Below are positions 6,861 to 11,331 of a stretch of DNA of 11,331 nt, one piece after another; the stretch's first letter is position 1; the number at the start of each line of letters is the position of its first letter. Under the pieces are notes generated by a model. It searched no databases. It saw only the letters and a program-made list of their open reading frames with translations, and was not told where the DNA came from. Origin of the DNA: Deltaproteobacteria bacterium CG_4_8_14_3_um_filter_43_13 (GTDB lineage Bacteria > Desulfobacterota > UBA8473); assembly GCA_002782605.1 (NCBI GenBank), contig PFIF01000180.1:1-11331 (forward strand), written 5' to 3'. A program made the position numbers and the translations under genes.

Positions 6861-8045
6861 CTATTTGCGAGGCAACTTAAGGACCTGGGTTGCTATCACC
6901 GTTCGCTGGATCTCTGAAGAACCGCCCCAGATAGTCAAACTTGTTGAGTTGATCCACCCCATGGTTGCCTGGTGTATGGAATTATCAAACTCCTCAAGGT
7001 TATACCAGGACTGGCCGTAGGGTCCTAGCGCCTCTATATTCAAGTCCATTACACGCCGATAAAGCTCGGAACCGTAGACTTTCAGAAATGATGCCTCGGG
7101 ACCGGGTGCCGAGCCAACCTTTAACTGCGACAGTATTCGGAAGAAGGTATACAAGAGGGAATTACAGTCCACCTCCAATGCAGCCAATTTCCTCCTGAAG
7201 ACGGGATCCTGTATCAGAGGTTTCCCTCTATAAATGGTTTTTGCTGAATTTTTGCGGACTGTCTCAATAGCATAAATCAGTTCGCCGACTGGAAAGGCAT
7301 TTAACCTTTCATGTTGCAGGAGTGCTCCGGCAAGTTTCCAGCCTTCACCCATCTTCCCCACTAAATTTTCTTTAGGGACCAGAACGTCATCAAAGAAAAC
7401 CTCACAGAAAGGCGCGTGGTCTGTCAATGCCTCAATAGGGCGTATAGTTATGCCCGGGGTTTTCAAGTCTGCAAGCAAGAAACTGATACCTTCCTGCTTT
7501 TTTCCGGATGAATCCGTTCGCACAAGCAAGAAAATCCAATCGGCATGGTCCGCCATGCTTGTCCATGTCTTCTGCCCGTTGAGAACAAAGTGATCCCCTT
7601 CAAGGACAGCCTTCAAATTCAGGCTTGCCAGGTCGGATCCGGCATTGGGTTCCGAAAACCCCTGACACCAAATAGTCTTACCGGACAACATGTCGGGGAT
7701 GAACCTATCCTGTTGCTCTTTGGTCCCATGCTGTAAAAGTAACGGGGCCAACATTCCGAGCGAAACGAGTTTGGTTTTAAGCCTGGGCGCACCGCAATGG
7801 CTGTACTCATAATTGAAGATAAATTGTTCCGTCTCACTTAAACCTGCGCCGCCCAACTCTTTAGGAAACTCGGGAGAAATCCACCCTTTCTCATAAAGGG
7901 TCTTGTGCCACTTAAACATCAGACCGTGTTCAAGGGTGCTTCCTCCAAGCGTTTGGTCCTTAACATCAGGAGGGGTATTATCTTCAAACCATTTCCTCAC
8001 TTCCTCCCTGAATCTTTCTTCATCACTCGAATAGGAAACTTTCAT
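6861..8045 (-). CDS. Acyl-CoA dehydrogenase, putative catalytic subunit of a heteromeric enzyme
   Basis: The acyl-CoA dehydrogenase family makes a trans-2,3 double bond in acyl-CoAs and passes electrons from FAD to ETF. The 394 residues include the flavin loop WCQGFSEPNAGSD (126-138) and GQKTWTSMADHAD (157-169). At the position of the MCAD-type catalytic glutamate the protein reads WGGSSEIQR (373-381), so that base is glycine (G374). A glutamate is instead present at E246 in LLQHERLN, matching the helix-G base used by isovaleryl- and long-chain acyl-CoA dehydrogenases. The usual C-terminal QxxGGxGF flavin motif is missing, and the next gene upstream has it. A GAGGAGGG site precedes the ATG at 8045; the gap to the upstream gene is 15 bases. 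Family is sure; the alpha-beta pairing is inferred from complementary motifs, and the substrate is unknown. Confidence 0.92.
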   Translation of the reverse strand: MKVSYSSDEERFREEVRKWFEDNTPPDVKDQTLGGSTLEHGLMFKWHKTLYEKGWISPEFPKELGGAGLSETEQFIFNYEYSHCGAPRLKTKLVSLGMLAPLLLQHGTKEQQDRFIPDMLSGKTIWCQGFSEPNAGSDLASLNLKAVLEGDHFVLNGQKTWTSMADHADWIFLLVRTDSSGKKQEGISFLLADLKTPGITIRPIEALTDHAPFCEVFFDDVLVPKENLVGKMGEGWKLAGALLQHERLNAFPVGELIYAIETVRKNSAKTIYRGKPLIQDPVFRRKLAALEVDCNSLLYTFFRILSQLKVGSAPGPEASFLKVYGSELYRRVMDLNIEALGPYGQSWYNLEEFDNSIHQATMGWINSTSLTIWGGSSEIQRTVIATQVLKLPRK

Positions 8046-8060
8046 CTTTTTAACCCTCCT

Positions 8061-9197
8061 CTAATAACCGCTCAGTCTTGTATACCGATCGAGATGGTAA
8101 TCGGTATCTCCAAAAAGAATTTCAGATACCTTTGCCCGCTTGAGGAAAAAACCGATATCCCCTTCATTCGTGAATCCGATCCCTCCAAATAGTTGAATGG
8201 CTGCCTTGGTTATCTCCATATAGGCGGAAGAACACTTTGCCTTTGCTATGGATACGGCCAATGTCCTCTCGTCGGTCTTTTCATCTATGGATGCGATGGC
8301 ATAATATACAGAAGAGAGAGCCAATTCCTTCTGGATAAACAGGTCCGCAGCCTTGTGCTGAGGCGTCTGGAATGCCCCGATCGGCTTCCCGAATTGCGTT
8401 CTCTCGGAAAGATACGCAACCGTCAAATCGATACTGGCATGCATCCCCCCGACCATCTCCGCACAAAGGCCTGCGGTGGCCTGATCAATAGCCTCAGATA
8501 ACAGAGGATATCCTCGGCCCACTTCACCGATGACATTGCTCCCAGGGACTGAGACGTCTTTTAATTCCAGGATACATGCGTTACGTCCATCCATGGTCTT
8601 CAGCGGCGTAAGCTTAACTCCGTCATCCTGGGAGGAAACCATAAAAAGGGTGATGCCGTTTCTATCTGCCACAGACCCCGACGTGCGGGTTGTGACCACG
8701 AACCTGTCAGCGGAGAGGCCGTCGAGCACAAATATTTTCTTGCCCGAAATGAAATATGCATCGCCTCTTTGCTCGGCTGAGGTTGCACAGAAATCGATAT
8801 CGTACCGTCCATCATTTTCCAGATATGCGGCGGTTACCATTAAGTCACCGGAAACCACCCCGGGTAGTACCTCATGCTTTTGGGATTCAGAACCGCCCAT
8901 CAGTACAAGGTTTCCCCCTAGCAATACATTTGATATCCAGGGTTCCGGTAGAAGTCCTCTGCCAAATTCCTCCAACAACACCATTACAAAAGCAAAATCC
9001 AGTTCAAGCCCACCATATTCTTCGGGGTATATAAGCCCCATCCACCCCAGTTCGGCCATCTTTTTCCATACCTCTTTGGAATATCCCAACGGATCATTAC
9101 GCAGGTCTCTCAAACGATCAAATGAATGGTCCTTTTTGACGAAGGAAGCAACACTTTCCTTCAAACTTAGATGCTCGCTACTGAGTTGAAAATCCAT
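8061..9197 (-). CDS. Acyl-CoA dehydrogenase-like protein, putative non-catalytic partner subunit
   Basis: This 378-residue protein has the three-part acyl-CoA dehydrogenase layout: helical N-terminus (about 1-115), beta middle (about 118-222), helical C-terminus. Several active-site features are lost. The usual TEPxAGSD flavin loop is replaced by AYLENDGRYDID (124-135), the MCAD-type glutamate position reads ILFGDTD (F362), and the alternative helix-G position is alanine (about A240). It keeps SERTQFGKPIGAFQ (264-277) and QLFGGIGF (335-342), which bind the FAD dinucleotide in the family and which its neighbour lacks. A GGAGGGGATAAGG site precedes the ATG at 9197. The two genes are 15 bases apart, so co-translation as one complex is likely. 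Actinobacterial FadE26/FadE27-type pairs are a known precedent for such heteromers. An independent or structural role is the alternative. Confidence 0.9.
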   Translation of the reverse strand: MDFQLSSEHLSLKESVASFVKKDHSFDRLRDLRNDPLGYSKEVWKKMAELGWMGLIYPEEYGGLELDFAFVMVLLEEFGRGLLPEPWISNVLLGGNLVLMGGSESQKHEVLPGVVSGDLMVTAAYLENDGRYDIDFCATSAEQRGDAYFISGKKIFVLDGLSADRFVVTTRTSGSVADRNGITLFMVSSQDDGVKLTPLKTMDGRNACILELKDVSVPGSNVIGEVGRGYPLLSEAIDQATAGLCAEMVGGMHASIDLTVAYLSERTQFGKPIGAFQTPQHKAADLFIQKELALSSVYYAIASIDEKTDERTLAVSIAKAKCSSAYMEITKAAIQLFGGIGFTNEGDIGFFLKRAKVSEILFGDTDYHLDRYTRLSGY

Positions 9198-9405
9198 ACC
9201 TTATCCCCTCCATCTATATCGTAAGCATTCTCTCTCCTCCTCACCCGACCCCCTCCATGCGCTCAAATAAGGGACACTTCTCCGGCTTGACCCCTTTTAT
9301 TTATTGAAATCGTTCCTTGAAGAAAGAAACACTAACTACAAGGGTTACAGCCCTATTTCCTAAGGAAGGGATTTGGTGAAGGGAAGATGAACCGTCAGGT
9401 CTCGC
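9198..9405. other. 208-bp spacer inside the degradation unit, with an imperfect inverted repeat
   Basis: No gene is visible. The clearest structure is AAATAAGGG (9265-9273) facing CCCTTTTATTT (9292-9302), nine pairs with a two-base bulge, around an 18-base loop rich in GGGACACTT and GGCTTGACCCC. Similar GTCCCTTATTT/AAAAGGGGTCA tracts occur in REP-like repeats of other genomes, which is recollection only. In the minus-strand transcript this would fold between the crotonase gene and the dehydrogenase genes and could set their relative levels. No clear second promoter was found. Confidence 0.4.
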
Positions 9406-10284
9406 CTACTTCACTATTACCTTTGTTCTTGTCCGCAAGTATTCTTCGTAGTCTTTTTCTCTAAACCTCAAGAATTGGGGCTCTCTCTTCTCGAAAAAGG
9501 CTTTCTGCGCTTCTTGTTGTTCCTCACTCCGCATAAAAGACGGGAAGATTTTTCTTTGCAACGCCATCGGCACATCCCATCTCATGTAGTTGAACTCTTC
9601 GTCAAAAGAGGCCTTGAGCACCTGGATACATGTGGGGCTCTTCTCCAGTATTTCACTGCACCATTTGTCTACTTCATCGTCAACCTTGTCCAAAGGGACG
9701 ACCACGTTGGCCAGACCCATTTCCACGGCTTCTTGCGCACTGTATCTCCTGCAGAGCATCCACATCTCTCTTGCCTTCTTTGCCCCAAGCACCCTGATCG
9801 CGTATTGAATAGGCCAACCGCTTGCAGGACTACCGACACGGGGACCATTCTGGGCAAATCTAGCGTTGTCTGCAGCGATTGTAAAATCGCAGCAATATGC
9901 CATATGATTGCCACCACCTACACACCATCCCTTAACAACAGCAATGATCGGTTTCTTGCAAGCCACGAGAAGGCTATTGCAGCTTATGAATATAGCGTCC
10001 CCCAACTCGCCTTCAGCCTCGACGCCGACGTCACCGCCGGTACAGAACGCCTTGTCACCCATTCCGGTCAGGATCACAACCCCTATAGACGGATCAGCAT
10101 TTATGTCGTAAACACATTCCCACATATGACGAATCGTCGCCCCGGTGAAGGAGTTGAGTTTGTCGGGACGATTAATCGTCATCCTGGCAACTCCCCCTGT
10201 TCCGAAATATTTTTTCTCATAAATCAGGTCATCGTAATCATAACCTTCTACTTTCCTCCATTCCGCATGAGTCGGTACTCCCAT
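9406..10284 (-). CDS. Crotonase-fold enoyl-CoA hydratase/hydrolase, MenB/BadI-like
   Basis: This 292-residue crotonase-family protein handles an acyl-CoA by stabilising its enolate in an oxyanion hole. The core is clear: INRPDKLNSF (37-46), oxyanion loop AFCTGGDV (79-86), second loop CVGGGNHMAYCCDFTIAADN (121-140), then RFAQNGPRVGS (142-152) and VLGAKKAREMW (165-175). The last three segments resemble MenB (naphthoyl-CoA synthase) and BadI (2-ketocyclohexanecarboxyl-CoA ring hydrolase) more than ordinary enoyl-CoA hydratases. However, the aspartate that follows GS in MenB and BadI is alanine here (A154 in GSPASGW), and there is a charged C-terminal tail (about 266-292). A GGAGGTGGAG site fixes the ATG at 10284. 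It is the first gene of the unit with the two dehydrogenases, so hydration or ring cleavage of a cyclic acyl-CoA is plausible; the reaction is not proven. Confidence 0.9.
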   Translation of the reverse strand: MGVPTHAEWRKVEGYDYDDLIYEKKYFGTGGVARMTINRPDKLNSFTGATIRHMWECVYDINADPSIGVVILTGMGDKAFCTGGDVGVEAEGELGDAIFISCNSLLVACKKPIIAVVKGWCVGGGNHMAYCCDFTIAADNARFAQNGPRVGSPASGWPIQYAIRVLGAKKAREMWMLCRRYSAQEAVEMGLANVVVPLDKVDDEVDKWCSEILEKSPTCIQVLKASFDEEFNYMRWDVPMALQRKIFPSFMRSEEQQEAQKAFFEKREPQFLRFREKDYEEYLRTRTKVIVK

Positions 10285-10317
10285 AACTCCACCTCCATTT
10301 TTGATTTATTTGCCTTA

Positions 10318-10346
10318 TATTTATTTTGAAGCGGTGAGAAAGTCAA
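10318..10346 (-). promoter_or_regulatory. Sigma70-type promoter for the crotonase/dehydrogenase unit
   Basis: On the minus strand TTGACT (10346-10341) and TAAATA (10323-10318) are spaced by 17 bases, each matching consensus at five of six and four of six positions or so. Transcription would start near 10311, about 27 bases upstream of the ATG at 10284, with the strong ribosome site in between. A shifted -10 (TATAAG) is also possible. Confidence 0.6.
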
Positions 10347-10368
10347 GACTTTTCTTAACCGAAGTCTT
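10345..10368. promoter_or_regulatory. Inverted repeat touching the -35 box, possible operator
   Basis: AAGACTT (10345-10351) and AAGTCTT (10362-10368) form a perfect 7-bp inverted repeat with a 10-base spacer. It abuts and slightly overlaps the -35 box of the degradation-unit promoter, a usual place for a repressor or activator site. No regulator gene is in the window, so the binding protein is unknown. Confidence 0.35.
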
Positions 10369-10623
10369 CTTAAATTATTGCAGCAGGCAGTAACACAAGG
10401 AAAACACAGATATGAGGATAAAAACCCATCTATGGATGGACTATGTAGAAGATAATTATTGATAATATTATCAAAGGGGCATATAGATAGCATAAAGAGC
10501 GAAAGGAAATAATAGATAAAATGTGTGAAGTGGTTCTCTTGGAACCGAAGGATTTTGGAGAGAGATTGAGAGGAAGGTAGTCAACGCTAAAACATGCTTT
10601 TGATTTAAATTGTCTTTTTTTAA
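10369..10623. other. Non-coding spacer with a perfect 16-bp palindrome
   Basis: No convincing gene lies here; the short open frames lack ribosome sites and family patterns. The most notable element is TTGATAATATTATCAA (10459-10474), a perfect palindrome. Small hairpins occur at CCATC/GATGG (10426-10430 with 10435-10439) and GGTTC/GAACC (10532-10536 with 10542-10546); neither is followed by a T-run. The palindrome could be a protein-binding site, but it is AT-rich and could be chance. Confidence 0.35.
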
Positions 10624-10652
10624 TTGACACACCATATATCTACACGTATATT
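10624..10652 (+). promoter_or_regulatory. Near-consensus promoter of the toxin-antitoxin module
   Basis: TTGACA (10624-10629, six of six) and TATATT (10647-10652, five of six) are separated by the ideal 17 bases. Predicted transcription starts near 10659, leaving a leader of only about 15 bases with the AAAGGAGG ribosome site (10661-10668). The -10 box lies within the operator-like repeats. Confidence 0.75.
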
Positions 10653-10661
10653 ACACGTATA
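10641..10661. promoter_or_regulatory. Tandem operator-like repeats for antitoxin autoregulation
   Basis: TACACGTATA occurs twice (10641-10650 and 10652-10661), one base apart, an 11-bp period close to one helical turn. Each copy is itself an imperfect palindrome around ACGT (eight of ten positions). They cover the -10 box and the transcription start. Ribbon-helix-helix antitoxins typically bind such tandem short palindromes with their toxin to repress their own operon, so this is the expected operator. Confidence 0.6.
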
Positions 10662-10674
10662 AAGGAGGCGTGTC

Positions 10675-10905
10675 ATGCAGAAGAAATTAACCATCACGGT
10701 TGATGAAGAAGTTTATAGAGGTCTTCATAAATTCATAGGCCCCCGCAAAATCAGCAGATTTGTCCAGGAAATAGTTCGTCCTCACGTTGTTCGTCCCAAT
10801 TATGAGTCTGCCTACGCCGAAATGGCAAAAGACAAAAATCGGGAGAATGAAGCATTAGAGTGGGCAGAAATTACCTTTAAGGACATGGGCCATGAAACGA
10901 AGTGA
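10675..10905 (+). CDS. Ribbon-helix-helix antitoxin of a MazF-type module
   Basis: This 76-residue protein is the likely antitoxin: it should bind the operator through its N-terminal domain and neutralise the toxin through its C-terminal part. The N-terminus has the ribbon-helix-helix pattern: a beta strand KKLTITVD (3-10), helix A EEVYRGLHKFIG (11-22) and helix B KISRFVQEIVRPHV (25-38). The rest (about 43-76) is acidic and rich in Glu and Ala (YAEMAKDKNRENEALEWAE, 47-65), as expected of a flexible toxin-wrapping tail. It has a strong AAAGGAGG site six bases before the ATG. Its end overlaps the toxin gene by 14 bases. It is an RHH-type rather than an AbrB-type MazE, so I do not give it the mazE symbol. 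Confidence 0.85.
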   Translation: MQKKLTITVDEEVYRGLHKFIGPRKISRFVQEIVRPHVVRPNYESAYAEMAKDKNRENEALEWAEITFKDMGHETK

Positions 10906-11215
10906 AGTCTGGTGGGTCAATTTCGATCCTTCTGTTGGTGGGGAAATCAAAAAGAAGCGTCCTGCCGTTATCATCAGCAATGATGCATCAAATAAATTCC
11001 TCAATAGAGTTCAAGTTGTTCCTCTTGCCAGTAAAGCAGATCGTCTCTATCCCAGTGAGGCGCTGGTGATTTTTGAAGGGAGAGAGAGCAAGGCCATGGC
11101 GGATCAAATAGCCACTGTAAGCAAGTTAAGGCTTTTTAACCTCGCTGGCATTCTTTCTGAAGAAGATATGGGCAAGGTTGAAGAAGCCGTTAAAATACAA
11201 CTTGGTATTCATTAA
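10892..11215 (+). CDS. mazF: MazF/PemK-family endoribonuclease toxin
   Basis: MazF-family toxins cut single-stranded RNA at short sequence motifs and stop growth when the labile antitoxin is lost. The 107-residue protein has the usual length and the family pattern: N-terminal SEVWWVNFDPSVGGEIKKKR (4-23), then RPAVIISND (23-31) in which R23 is the candidate catalytic arginine, VPLAS (43-47) where the family has a catalytic Thr or Ser, and ADQIATVSKLRL (70-81). All key positions are present, so it looks active. The start lies 14 bases inside the antitoxin gene, in another frame, so translation is coupled. No terminator was seen after its stop codon. The RNA target motif cannot be read from the sequence. 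Confidence 0.92.
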   Translation: MKRSEVWWVNFDPSVGGEIKKKRPAVIISNDASNKFLNRVQVVPLASKADRLYPSEALVIFEGRESKAMADQIATVSKLRLFNLAGILSEEDMGKVEEAVKIQLGIH

Positions 11216-11331
11216 GGGCTGGCCAAGTCAATTAAGCGGACGCTCGTTCCTCGTGGCGGCGATCTTTACGTTGAGTCTCTAGTGCTTTGACTCATAAATA
11301 ACTTTACCAAAAATGTCTCCCCTCCCTTGGT
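11216..11331. other. Unassigned tail of the window
   Basis: No gene could be supported. TGAGTC/GACTCA (11272-11277 with 11289-11294) can form a six-pair hairpin, without a following T-run. A short open stretch in one plus frame reads IKRTLVPRGGDLYVES before a stop, but it has no start codon of its own and cannot be assigned. The segment could be the edge of a repeat or gene remnant that continues outside the window. Confidence 0.25.

Noticed and set aside
8530..9189. 219-codon plus-strand frame antisense to the second dehydrogenase
   Set aside because: It mirrors the conserved dehydrogenase gene; the Ser/Pro-rich translation is typical of an antisense shadow.
9475..10329. 284-codon plus-strand frame antisense to the crotonase gene
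   Set aside because: The minus-strand frame has clear crotonase motifs and a strong ribosome site; the plus-strand translation has neither.
10248..10630. Two overlapping minus-strand frames in the spacer before the antitoxin gene
   Set aside because: No ribosome site or family pattern; one contains the promoter and start of the crotonase gene in another frame.

Overview
The window looks like a chromosomal segment from a Gram-negative bacterium. It is most plausibly a member of the old Deltaproteobacteria (Desulfobacterota). This is an inference from the gene order lysS-lolC-lolD-bamA, from a BamA carrying an extra TolB/CsgG-like domain ahead of its POTRA repeats, and from an anaerobe-style acyl-CoA degradation cluster. 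No rRNA, tRNA, CRISPR array, phage gene or intact transposase was seen.

Positions 1-5566 (minus strand) form an envelope and housekeeping block: lysS (lysyl-tRNA synthetase), lolC and lolD (lipoprotein-release ABC transporter), then the first 559 codons of bamA, cut by the window edge just as its beta-barrel begins. LolCD releases lipoproteins from the inner membrane and BamA inserts barrel proteins into the outer membrane, so both serve outer-membrane biogenesis. The spacers lysS/lolC and lolD/bamA carry structured, repeat-like DNA: a 102-bp element with terminal inverted repeats and two hairpins, a REP-like hairpin, and a 177-bp nested palindrome.

Positions 5567-6012 are a divergent spacer holding a hairpin, a 22-bp inverted repeat that brackets nine in-phase degenerate heptamers, and a strong sigma70-type promoter. 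That promoter faces a two-gene plus-strand unit at 6013-6841: a MOSC-domain protein and hisI (histidine biosynthesis), separated by one base.

Positions 6861-10284 (minus strand) hold a three-gene unit transcribed from a good promoter at 10318-10346: a crotonase-fold hydrolase/hydratase of the MenB/BadI type, then two dissimilar acyl-CoA dehydrogenases. The two dehydrogenases are degenerate in complementary ways, which suggests one heteromeric enzyme acting on a bulky or cyclic acyl-CoA. This unit is richer in G+C than its neighbours. It is the most interesting part of the window.

Positions 10624-11215 (plus strand) are a compact toxin-antitoxin module (ribbon-helix-helix antitoxin plus MazF/PemK toxin) with a near-consensus promoter and tandem operator-like repeats. 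The last 116 bases hold no gene that could be recognised.
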